64,000 nucleotides of DNA from Archangium violaceum Cb vi76 (GTDB lineage Bacteria; Myxococcota; Myxococcia; Myxococcales; Myxococcaceae), in NCBI RefSeq assembly GCF_000733295.1, contig NZ_JPMI01000240.1, forward strand, positions 1 through 64,000. The letters are read 5' to 3'. Each line of letters starts with the position of its first letter. Within the stretch, counting starts at the first letter, position 1. The position numbers and the translations under genes were made by a program. The notes below the pieces were generated by a model. It was not told where the DNA came from, did no database searches, and saw only the letters and a list, made by a program, of their open reading frames with translations. Positions 45,349 through 53,168 of the stretch are shown piece by piece.

Positions 45349-46662
45349 ATGACTCCCTCCGATACCGACGCCGCCGCCAATGATCTGTTGGCCTTCATCG
45401 ACGCCTCGCCCACGCCCTACCACGCGGTGCGCGAGAGCATCCGCCGCCTGACCGCCCAGGGGTACCGCGCCCTCGACGAGCGCGAGCCCTGGGAGCTCGA
45501 GGCCGGGGACAAGGTGTACGTCACCCGTGGCGACACCAGCATCGCCGCCTTCCACCTCGGCACCGTGCCGGTGGACCGCGCCGGCTTCCGCCTGGTGGGC
45601 GCCCATACCGACTCGCCCAACCTGCGCCTCAAGCCCAGGGCCCACGTGCTGCGCTCCGGCTTCCACCAGCTGGGCGTGGAGGTGTACGGCGGCGTCCTCT
45701 TCAGCACCTGGATGGACCGGGATCTGTCGATCGCCGGCCGCGTCGTGACGGGGAGGGACGGGCGCCTCACGCACCACCTGGTGGACTTCCGCCGCCCCCT
45801 GCTGCGCATCCCCAACCTCGCCATCCACCTCAACCGCTCCGTCAACACCGAGGGCCTCAAGCTCAACGCGCAGGAGCACCTGGTGCCGGTGCTCGCCCTG
45901 GAGCGCTCGGGCACGGTGGACCTGGAGGCGCTGCTCACCGCGGAGCTGGCCCGCGGCGGTACCCAGGTGGAGCGGACCGACATCCTCGGTTTCGACCTGT
46001 GCCTCTATGATCTGCAGCCCTCCACCCGCTCCGGCGCCTTTGGTGAGTTCCTCCACGCGCCGCGCCTGGACAACCTGGCCAGCAGCCACGCCGGCCTGTC
46101 CGCGCTGCTCGCCATGAGCGGGCCCCGCGAGGCCACCTGCGGTGTCGTCCTGTACGACCACGAGGAGTGCGGCAGCGTCAGTGCCCAGGGCGCCGCCTCG
46201 CCCTTCCTGAGGGACCTGCTCGAGCGCATCACCCTGGCGCACTCGGACGGGCGGGGGGACTCGCTGCACCGGGCCATCCAGCGCTCCTACCTGGTGTCCG
46301 CGGACATGGCGCACGCGCTGCACCCCAACTACGCCTCCATGCACGAGCCCAAGCACGCGCCCGTGCTGGGCGGCGGCCCCGTCATCAAGTCCAACGCCAA
46401 CCAGTCCTACGCCACCGACGGAGAGAGCGCGGCCTGGTTCTCCCTCTGCTGCCGCGAGGCGGGCGTGACGCCGCAGAACTTCATCACCCGCACGGACCTG
46501 GGGTGCGGCAGCACCATCGGCCCCATCTCCGCCGGCGAGCTGGGCATCCGCACCGTGGACGTGGGCAACCCCATGATGTCCATGCACTCCATCCGCGAGC
46601 TGGCCGCCGCGGCGGACGTGGCCGCGATGATCTCCGTGCTGCGCCAGTGCTACGTGCGCTGA
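45349..46662 (+). CDS. M18 family aspartyl-type aminopeptidase
   Basis: Cytoplasmic metallo-aminopeptidase of 437 aa. Zinc ligands are all visible in order: His in GAHTDSPNL, Asp in RLDNLASS, Glu in DHEECGS, Asp in SADMAHA and His in MHSIRELAA near the C-terminus. M18 enzymes remove N-terminal acidic or neutral residues and form large dodecamers. The ATG at 45349 has GGAGG a few bases upstream; the frame before it overlaps the previous gene in another phase and is a shadow. It converges with the Crp/Fnr gene at a two-base distance. Confidence 0.92.
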   Translation: MTPSDTDAAANDLLAFIDASPTPYHAVRESIRRLTAQGYRALDEREPWELEAGDKVYVTRGDTSIAAFHLGTVPVDRAGFRLVGAHTDSPNLRLKPRAHVLRSGFHQLGVEVYGGVLFSTWMDRDLSIAGRVVTGRDGRLTHHLVDFRRPLLRIPNLAIHLNRSVNTEGLKLNAQEHLVPVLALERSGTVDLEALLTAELARGGTQVERTDILGFDLCLYDLQPSTRSGAFGEFLHAPRLDNLASSHAGLSALLAMSGPREATCGVVLYDHEECGSVSAQGAASPFLRDLLERITLAHSDGRGDSLHRAIQRSYLVSADMAHALHPNYASMHEPKHAPVLGGGPVIKSNANQSYATDGESAAWFSLCCREAGVTPQNFITRTDLGCGSTIGPISAGELGIRTVDVGNPMMSMHSIRELAAAADVAAMISVLRQCYVR

Positions 46663-46663
46663 C

Positions 46664-47344
46664 TCACTCCACGTTCAGCCGCAGGTTGTCGGGCTCCAAC
46701 AGGGTGATGCGCCCTTCCTCGTAGGACAGCAGTCCCTCGCGGGCGTAGAAGCGCAGCCACCGGTTGGTGCTCTCCCGGGTGAGCCCGGCCAGGTTGGCCA
46801 GCTCCGTCTGGGTGAGCCGGGGGGTGATGGCCACCCCCTCGTTCCCGGACTCCCCCTGTCTCTGCGCCAGGTCCAACAGCACGCGCGCCAGCCGGGCGCG
46901 TGCATCCAGGAAGCTGGCGTCGTGGACCGTCTGCGTGACGCGCCGCACCAGACGGCTCAGCTCGGCCAGCAGGGCCGGCACCACCTGGGGACGCTCTTCC
47001 AGGAATTTCTGGAAGTCCTTGCGATTCAATGTCAGCAGCGCCGTCTCCTCGCGCGCCACCGCGTCCGTCGAGCGGGGTGCCTCATCCAGCAGCGCCAGCT
47101 CGCCAAAGGCATCTCCCCGCCGGAGCAGCGCCAGGGTGACCTCCCGGCCATCGGCCGAGCTGAGGCGGATGGTCACCTCGCCCTTGCGGATGATGTAGAG
47201 GTCCATCCCCACGTCCCCCTGGTGGAAGATGATCTCCCCCCGGGTGTAGCGCCTCGGTTGCAGGCTGGTGGAGAGCCGCTCCAGGTCGTCGGACCCGAGC
47301 GACGAGAAGAGGGGAACCTGGGAGAGGAGCTCCGAATAGGACAT
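46664..47344 (-). CDS. Crp/Fnr-family transcriptional regulator, cNMP-binding type
   Basis: Regulator of 226 aa. Residues 12-130 are a cyclic-nucleotide-binding domain with the phosphate-binding cassette FGELALLDEAPRSTDAV, including its Arg. Residues about 150-220 are a winged helix: RLTQTELANLAGLTRESTNRWLRFY. So it is a good candidate for a cAMP-responsive Crp. It faces the cyclase cluster across a 213-base gap and could read the signal those enzymes make. No perfect TGTGA-N6-TCACA site was found there. Confidence 0.9.
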   Translation of the reverse strand: MSYSELLSQVPLFSSLGSDDLERLSTSLQPRRYTRGEIIFHQGDVGMDLYIIRKGEVTIRLSSADGREVTLALLRRGDAFGELALLDEAPRSTDAVAREETALLTLNRKDFQKFLEERPQVVPALLAELSRLVRRVTQTVHDASFLDARARLARVLLDLAQRQGESGNEGVAITPRLTQTELANLAGLTRESTNRWLRFYAREGLLSYEEGRITLLEPDNLRLNVE

Positions 47345-47657
47345 GGCTCGCTGCTTTCCTGGTGGATCCTGTTCACCAGGAAGTCATCTTGCACGGAGCC
47401 ATGCGGCCGGGCCAGGGCCGAGCGGTGCCCTGCATGCTTCCTGTCCGGGCCCGCGCATCCGTGAGCAGGATTCGCGCCGTGGGAAACCGCGATGACCCCT
47501 CTTCCGGTACAGCAGGGGTGCACTCCAGGCCGCACGACGCCTCCCCGGTCATTGTGCGATGATGTTCTCCAATGTTGGAGGGCGGGGGAGGGCGGAGTCC
47601 TCCGTCGCTCCCGCCGGGATGGGCCATCCCGGTCAGTCCCCGAGGTGGATCGAGGAT
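47345..47657. other. Divergent intergenic region with a palindrome
   Basis: No gene is supported if the kinase starts at 47658. At 47567-47580 lies a perfect palindrome, CTCCAATGTTGGAG, followed by a GGGCGGGGGAGGGCGG purine run. It may be an operator or a transcript structure. In-frame starts at 47559 and 47619 would make part of this region coding. Confidence 0.4.
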
Positions 47658-49607
47658 ATGTCGGGACGCAGGATCGGCGGCAGGTATGTCTTGGAGCGCA
47701 GGGTCGCGGGTGGCGGCATGGGTGCCATCTGGGTAGCGCTCGACTCCCAGCTGCAGCGGCGGGTCGCCCTCAAATTGATGGCGCCCGAGCGCATCGCTTC
47801 CGCCTCCGCTCGCCACCAGTTCGAGCAGGAGGCCAAGGCGGTCGCCCAGCTGCGCAACCCGCATGTGGTGCAGATCCACGACTACGGCGTCGATGGGGAC
47901 ACGCCCTACATCGTGATGGAGTTGCTCGAGGGCGAGGACCTCGAGACGTGTCTGGAGCGGCAGGGCCGGCTGGCGCCCGTCGTGGTGTCCTCGCTGCTCA
48001 ACCAGATCGCCCGGGCGCTGGCCTCCGCGCATGCCTGCGGCGTCATCCACAGGGATCTCAAGCCGGCCAACCTCTTCCTGGCCCGCCTCGACAGCGCCGA
48101 GGTGATGAAGGTGCTCGACTTCGGACTGGCGCGGCTGAATGCCGGCGGCGCCGCCCTCTCCGAGCAGCCCGGCCGGGTGATGGGCACCCCGCGCTACATG
48201 AGCCCCGAGCAGATGCGGGGCGAGGCCGGGGTGGATCACCGCACGGATGTCTGGTCGCTGGGCGTGGTGGCCTACCGGTCCCTCACCGGCCGGTTCCCCT
48301 TCTCCGCGGATGCGCTCGGGGCGCTGGGCCGCGGGGATGCCCTCACGTTCGCCGAGCCGCCGTCCTCGCTGGTGCCCGAGCTGGGCCAGGGGGTGGACGC
48401 CTTCTTCTCGCGCGCCCTCGACGCGGACCCCACGCGCCGCTTCCAGTCCGCGCGGGAGCTGGCCGCGGCCTTCGCCTCGCTGGTGGAGGCCAGCCGCCCC
48501 TCGCGTGCCTCGAAGATCCTCGTCATCGATGACGAGCCGGACGTGGAGCTGCTGATGCGGCAGCGCTTCCGCAAGTTCATCCGGGACAAGGTCTACGAGC
48601 TCATCTTCGCCAGCGATGGCGAGGACGCGCTGGAGAAGCTGCGCCAGCACCCGGATACGGATGTCGTGCTGTCCGACATCAACATGCCGAGGATGGACGG
48701 GCTCACCTTCCTGGCCCGGGTGGGCGAGGTGAATCCGCTCGTCAAGGTCATCATGGTCTCCGCCTACAGCGACATGAGCAACATCCGCGTGGCGATGAAC
48801 CGCGGGGCCTTCGACTTCCTCGTCAAGCCCATCGACTTCCAGGATTTGGAGGCCACCCTCGCCAAGGCGCTGAAGTACGTGAAGGAGTTCCGCCAGATGG
48901 TGCGCTCGGCGGAGGAGAACCAGTTGCTGCGGATGTTCGTGCACGGCGGCATCCTCGAGCGGGCCACCCCGCTGATGCGCGGCCCGGACATGATGGAGGG
49001 GGAGCGGGTGGAGGCCACGGTGGCCTTCCTGGACCTCGAGGACTTCACGCCGGTGGTGCACCGGGAGCAGCCCGAGGCGGCCGTGCGCCGGTTGAACGCC
49101 AACTTCGAGGTCATCGTCCCGGAGCTGCTCTCGCGGGGCGGCGTGGTGGACAAGTTCGTCGGGGACTCGGTGATGGCGGTGTTCCGGGGCCAGGGACACC
49201 TGGGCCGGGCCCTGGAGGCCTGTCTGGCGGCCCGGCAGCAGCTGCGGACCATGGCCTTCCGCTCCGGGGACTCCTCCCCGTATGCCCATGGCCTGTGCAT
49301 CGGCCTGGACTCGGGCGAGCTGCTCTGCGGCAGCATCGGCGCCAGGGGCCTGGGCCGGCTGGACTACACGGTGCTCGGGGAGCCGGTGAATACCGCGGCC
49401 CGCCTGGCCCTGCTGGCCGGGAAGGATCAGCTCCTCATCGGGGCGCATCTCCTCCCCCGGGTGGAGGCGGGCTTCGAGTGCCAGGAGTTGGGAACGAGGA
49501 ATCTCCCCGGCTGCGGCACGGAGCTGGGGGTCCATGAGGTCATGTCCCGCCGGGATCAGCGGGTGTCCAGCTCGGACCGGACGGCCTCCATCGAAATACA
49601 CGGGTGA
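47658..49607 (+). CDS. Fusion: Ser/Thr kinase - receiver - class III nucleotide cyclase
   Basis: Protein of 649 aa from the ATG at 47658 (GAGGAT just upstream; in-frame ATGs at 47619 and 47559 are possible). Kinase domain about 8-275: AGGGMG loop, Lys39 in VALKLM, HRDLKPAN with Asp133, DFG Asp154. Receiver about 286-405: LVIDDEP, acceptor Asp340 in LSDINMP, Lys390 in VKPID. A helix leads into a class III cyclase at about 450-620 with metal Asp459 in FLDLEDFT, DKFVGDSVMAVF and a VLGEPVNTAARL block carrying the transition-state Asn and Arg. One chain thus joins Hanks-kinase, two-component and cyclic-nucleotide signalling. It is cytoplasmic; the next gene starts 16 bases later. Confidence 0.9.
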   Translation: MSGRRIGGRYVLERRVAGGGMGAIWVALDSQLQRRVALKLMAPERIASASARHQFEQEAKAVAQLRNPHVVQIHDYGVDGDTPYIVMELLEGEDLETCLERQGRLAPVVVSSLLNQIARALASAHACGVIHRDLKPANLFLARLDSAEVMKVLDFGLARLNAGGAALSEQPGRVMGTPRYMSPEQMRGEAGVDHRTDVWSLGVVAYRSLTGRFPFSADALGALGRGDALTFAEPPSSLVPELGQGVDAFFSRALDADPTRRFQSARELAAAFASLVEASRPSRASKILVIDDEPDVELLMRQRFRKFIRDKVYELIFASDGEDALEKLRQHPDTDVVLSDINMPRMDGLTFLARVGEVNPLVKVIMVSAYSDMSNIRVAMNRGAFDFLVKPIDFQDLEATLAKALKYVKEFRQMVRSAEENQLLRMFVHGGILERATPLMRGPDMMEGERVEATVAFLDLEDFTPVVHREQPEAAVRRLNANFEVIVPELLSRGGVVDKFVGDSVMAVFRGQGHLGRALEACLAARQQLRTMAFRSGDSSPYAHGLCIGLDSGELLCGSIGARGLGRLDYTVLGEPVNTAARLALLAGKDQLLIGAHLLPRVEAGFECQELGTRNLPGCGTELGVHEVMSRRDQRVSSSDRTASIEIHG

Positions 49608-49622
49608 TAACGTCCAGTGTCT

Positions 49623-51227
49623 ATGCAGCTCATCATGAATCCGGGCCTGCTGGATGAGCAGGTGTTCGAGCTCCCCGAAGGGGCCGTGACGATCGGCCGT
49701 ACGGAGGAGAGCACCATCTGCGTGCTCCACAAGAGCCTGTCGCGGCGGCATGCGCGGCTCGAGCGCGAGGGCGAGCGGATCCTCCTGGTCGACCTGAACA
49801 GCAAGAACGGGACATTCGTCAACGAGGCCCGCATCGAGCGCCACGAGTTGCGGGGCGGCGAGGCCTTCCGGTGTGGCGAGGTCCGCTTCAAGCTGGTGTC
49901 CTCCTCGGTCCCGCTGCCGGTGGACCTGTCGCCCACGCAGGTGCAGCCGCTCCACACGCGCTTCTCTCCCGGCTCCATGGACGAGCTGCTGGAGCGGCAC
50001 TCGGAGCCCGGCGAGGGCTCGGCCCTGAAGGTGCGGCACGCGAACCGGGAGAACCGCGCCACCGACAAGCTGCAGGTGCTGCTCAAGGTGAGCCAGTTGC
50101 TCTCCTCGCCCGGCTCCATCGACGCGCTGCTGGAGCGCATCCTGGACCTCGTCTTTCAAATCATGGAGGTGGACCGGGCGGCCATCCTGCTGGTGGATGC
50201 CGCCAGTGGGCGCCTGGTCCCCCGGGTGGCCCGGACCGCGTCCGGCGAGGCTCCCTCCGGCCCGTTCTTCAGCCAGCGCATCGTCGACTACGTGCGCTCG
50301 CACAGCGTGGCGGCGCTCTTCTCCGACGCCCGGTTGGATCCCCGCCTGGATGACGCCGCCTCGGTGGTGCTCCAGTCCATCCAGGCCTCCATGTGTGCTC
50401 CGCTCAAGCCCCGGGACGAGGTGCTCGGCGTGCTGTACGTGGACAACCTCTCGCGGCCCAACGGCTTCAGCGAGGAGGACCTGGAGTTCCTCACCGCCTT
50501 CGCCAACCAGGCGGCCATCGCGCTCGACAACTCGCTCCTCTCCAAGCGGCTCGAGGAGGAGGCGGTGCTGCGCAACGTCTACCTGCGCTTCTTCCCTCCG
50601 GCCACCCTCAAGAAGCTGCAGATGGCCAGGGGCGGCCCCCTGGAGACCATCGAGACGGAGGTGACGGTCCTCTTCTCGGACATCAGTGGCTTCACCGCGC
50701 TCTCCTCCACGCTGGAGCCCCGGCAGGTGGTGGATCTGCTCAACGACTACTTCCCGGTGATGGCGGACATCGTCTTCCGGTACGAGGGGACGTTGGAGAA
50801 GTACATCGGTGATGCGCTGATGGCGGTGTGGGGCGCGCCGTTCTCCCACCCGGACGACGCGGACCGGGCGGTGCGCGCCGCGGTGGAGATGCAGCGGGCG
50901 CTGGCCGAGCTCAACGCACGTTGGCGGGCCCAGGGCCGGCCCGAGCTGAACATCCACGTGGGCCTCAACACGGGCCGGGTGGCGGCCGGGAACATCGGCT
51001 CCGAGCAGTACGTGCAGTACGCCACCATTGGAGACGCCACCAACGTGGCCAGCCGGGTGTGCTCCGCCGCCAGGGACGGGGAGATCTGCATGAACGAGAC
51101 GACCTTCCAGCGCTGGAGCGCGAAGGAATGGCCCGTCCAGCAACTGCCTCCCGTCCAGGTGAAGGGCAAGGAGAAGGCCCTGACGCTCTACCGGCTGGAG
51201 TGGCGCGATCCCTCGATGACGTTGTGA
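49623..51227 (+). CDS. FHA-GAF class III adenylate/guanylate cyclase
   Basis: Protein of 534 aa from the ATG at 49623. FHA domain about 15-95: VTIGRTEES, LSRRHARLE and LNSKNGTFVN, a phosphothreonine-binding surface. GAF domain about 140-310, ending IALDNSLL. Class III cyclase about 335-525: VLFSDISGFTAL (first metal Asp), EKYIGDALMAVWG (second Asp and the Lys that often selects adenine), and ATIGDATNVASR (Asn and Arg). The FHA could bind threonines phosphorylated by the kinase-cyclase encoded just upstream, linking the two enzymes. The product is probably cAMP, but the Thr/Asp base-selecting position is atypical (YATIG), so cGMP cannot be excluded. Confidence 0.9.
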   Translation: MQLIMNPGLLDEQVFELPEGAVTIGRTEESTICVLHKSLSRRHARLEREGERILLVDLNSKNGTFVNEARIERHELRGGEAFRCGEVRFKLVSSSVPLPVDLSPTQVQPLHTRFSPGSMDELLERHSEPGEGSALKVRHANRENRATDKLQVLLKVSQLLSSPGSIDALLERILDLVFQIMEVDRAAILLVDAASGRLVPRVARTASGEAPSGPFFSQRIVDYVRSHSVAALFSDARLDPRLDDAASVVLQSIQASMCAPLKPRDEVLGVLYVDNLSRPNGFSEEDLEFLTAFANQAAIALDNSLLSKRLEEEAVLRNVYLRFFPPATLKKLQMARGGPLETIETEVTVLFSDISGFTALSSTLEPRQVVDLLNDYFPVMADIVFRYEGTLEKYIGDALMAVWGAPFSHPDDADRAVRAAVEMQRALAELNARWRAQGRPELNIHVGLNTGRVAAGNIGSEQYVQYATIGDATNVASRVCSAARDGEICMNETTFQRWSAKEWPVQQLPPVQVKGKEKALTLYRLEWRDPSMTL

Positions 51228-51342
51228 CGGACCTCACTCTCGGGGTGTTGGCTGCGTCACTTCCGGGCTCGGGGGGCCGTGAGACAAGGGAGATGTTCGC
51301 GGGCGGGGAAGGCACCGCGGGAGTTCATCAGGGAGTCACGCC

Positions 51343-52584
51343 ATGGCTGAGAATCTTCGGGAGCACAAGGACAGGGCCGCTCAACTCTTCGCGGAGGGGA
51401 AGCTGGAGGAGGCGCTCGCCGAGTACCAGCTCGTGACGGGGGAGGCTCCGGAGGACCTGGCCAGCCGCCAGAAGGTGGCGGAGGTGTTGCAGCGGCTGGG
51501 CCGCAGGCGGGAGGCCATCGAGATCTACGAGTCGGTGGCCAGTGGCTGGGCGAAGCAGGGCTGGCTGCTGCGGGCCATCGCGCTGTGCAAGGTCATCCTG
51601 CAGATCGACCCGCGGCATGGCCAGACGCAGCGGATGCTGGCGGAGCTCTACGCGCGGCGCATGGAGCAGCCGGCGCGGGTGATTCACACCGCGCCGGTGG
51701 CGGTGACGCCCGAGCCGTCCAAGGCGGTCCCACCCGAAGCGCTGGCGGCGCTGCCGCGCATTCCGATCTTCTCTCAGCTGGGCCAGGAGTCCTTCGTGGC
51801 GCTGCTGGAGGGGTTGGAGCTGAAGACCTTCGAGGCGGGGGCGTCCATCGTCATGGAGGGGCAGCCGGGCACTTCCATGTTCGCCATCGTGGAGGGGCGG
51901 GTGGACGTGGTGCGGCAGTTGGAAGGGGGCCAGCGGCGCAAGGTGGCCTCCATGGGCGAGGGGGACTTCTTCGGGGAGATGGCGCTCTTGTCCAAGAGCC
52001 CGCGGCTGGCGAGCGTGGTGGCCGCCGAGCGGACCGTGGTGCTGGAGCTGACGCGGGCGATGGTGGCGCGGCTCGTCCAGGGGGACGCCTCGGTGGGGCG
52101 GGTGCTGCGCTCCTTCCACCAGGAGCGGCTGTTGGCCAACGTGCTGCGCGGCAACAAGCTCTTCGCCACCCTCACGCCCAAGCAGCGCGAAGCCGCGGCG
52201 CAGGCCTTCCAGTTGGAGACGCAGCCGGCGGGCAGGACGCTGCTCAACCAGGGCCAGCGGGGTGAGGCCCTGTATCTGCTCCTCCGGGGGCGCTGCCGGG
52301 TGACGCACCGTCACCCGGGTGGGAAGGACAGCCAGTACCCGATGCTGCGCGAGGGCGACGTGTTCGGCGAGCTGTCCATGATGCTGGGCCTGCCGGCGAC
52401 CGCCACCGTGCGCACGGACTCGTCTTGCACGCTGCTGCGGCTGGACCGGGAGTCCTTCGAGAAGCACATCCTCGTGCAGCCCGGTGTGCGCGAGGCGCTC
52501 TCGCGGCTGAGCACCGAGCGCCTCCAGCGCACCGCCCTGCTCGTCTCCGGGCAGGAGCCGCTCGAGGGTGACTCGCGCGTCTGA
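51343..52584 (+). CDS. TPR protein with two cyclic-nucleotide-binding domains
   Basis: Protein of 413 aa without DNA-binding or enzymatic domain. Residues 5-105 are TPR-like helices (AAQLFAEGKLEEALAEYQLV, RREAIEIYESVA). Two cNMP-binding domains follow at about 145-260 and 265-390. The first has the full cassette FGEMALLSKSPRLASVV; the second, FGELSMMLGLPATATVR, lacks the phosphate-binding Arg. So one site may bind ligand normally and the other weakly or not at all. It may act as a cAMP-sensing adaptor. It is third in the cyclase cluster after a 115-base gap. Confidence 0.87.
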   Translation: MAENLREHKDRAAQLFAEGKLEEALAEYQLVTGEAPEDLASRQKVAEVLQRLGRRREAIEIYESVASGWAKQGWLLRAIALCKVILQIDPRHGQTQRMLAELYARRMEQPARVIHTAPVAVTPEPSKAVPPEALAALPRIPIFSQLGQESFVALLEGLELKTFEAGASIVMEGQPGTSMFAIVEGRVDVVRQLEGGQRRKVASMGEGDFFGEMALLSKSPRLASVVAAERTVVLELTRAMVARLVQGDASVGRVLRSFHQERLLANVLRGNKLFATLTPKQREAAAQAFQLETQPAGRTLLNQGQRGEALYLLLRGRCRVTHRHPGGKDSQYPMLREGDVFGELSMMLGLPATATVRTDSSCTLLRLDRESFEKHILVQPGVREALSRLSTERLQRTALLVSGQEPLEGDSRV

Positions 52585-52604
52585 GTAGGGTCAGCGAGCG
52601 GTAC

Positions 52605-52669
52605 ACCACTCGTAGTTGACTACGAGTGGTGTGGGATTGGGGCATACATCGCTCGTAGTCGACTACGAG
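52605..52669. terminator. Tandemly duplicated palindromes between convergent genes
   Basis: Two copies of a 43-base unit, one starting near 52609 and one near 52652, each holding a CTCGTAG/CTACGAG inverted repeat. The first is extended to 12-base arms (ACCACTCGTAGT and ACTACGAGTGGT) with a two-base centre, 52605-52630; the second is an 18-base perfect palindrome, 52652-52669. Both are followed by GAGTGGTGTGGG. Lying in the convergent gap, they probably act as a bidirectional terminator, though a protein-binding site is also possible. Confidence 0.55.
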
Positions 52670-52694
52670 TGGTGTGGGGTTGAGGCAAGCATCA

Positions 52695-53165
52695 TCAGGC
52701 CTCTTCGTCGGGCAGGAGCGTCAGCAGCAGCTCGTCATCGGGCCCGCGCGGGAGCCATCCAGGAGGCGGCGGCGTGGCGAGGAGCGCATCGCCGATCTTC
52801 TTTGCGCGCTCCTCATGAGTTTCTGGAGTGTAGGCACTCCATCGAGCGAGCGCCACTGCAACCTTGAGGCGGTTTTCGTCGTCCAGCACGGCCGGCCAGC
52901 CGTTGGGGAGACGCAGAGACAGTTCGCGCACGAGTTGCCCGCGCACCAGACGCGTGACTTTGTGGCTTCGCTCCGCCTCGGCCACCAACCCGCTGAACAC
53001 CTGCACTGCCGCGATGTCATCCGGGCCAAGCTCGTCTGCCAGCGCCAGCAGCGAAGCGGTGGGGCGCGCCTCGGCGAAGGCGGTGAGCGAGTCGTAACCT
53101 CGCTCGCGGACCCGCTCGTACAGGCGCGCCTTGATGTTGCCCTCCCAAGCACGTCCGTCGGTCAT
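52695..53165 (-). CDS. Candidate immunity protein to the adjacent lipoprotein nuclease
   Basis: Soluble 156-aa protein with no signal peptide and no recognised domain; largely helical (SLTAFAEARPTASLLALADELG, VFSGLVAEAERSHKV) with a Pro-rich, acidic tail. Its ATG lies three bases after the stop of the lipoprotein nuclease-like gene, the position expected for an immunity gene in a myxobacterial toxin pair. Function is inferred from context only. Confidence 0.65.
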   Translation of the reverse strand: MTDGRAWEGNIKARLYERVRERGYDSLTAFAEARPTASLLALADELGPDDIAAVQVFSGLVAEAERSHKVTRLVRGQLVRELSLRLPNGWPAVLDDENRLKVAVALARWSAYTPETHEERAKKIGDALLATPPPPGWLPRGPDDELLLTLLPDEEA

Positions 53166-53168
53166 CGC

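Noticed and set aside
47345-47657. Crp-type TGTGA-N6-TCACA site between the regulator and cyclase genes
   Set aside because: No match to the consensus with both half-sites was found on reading both strands.
47373-51143. A 1256-codon minus-strand open frame
   Set aside because: It lies opposite two genes with unmistakable kinase, receiver, FHA and cyclase motifs; its translation is low-complexity His/Arg/Leu.
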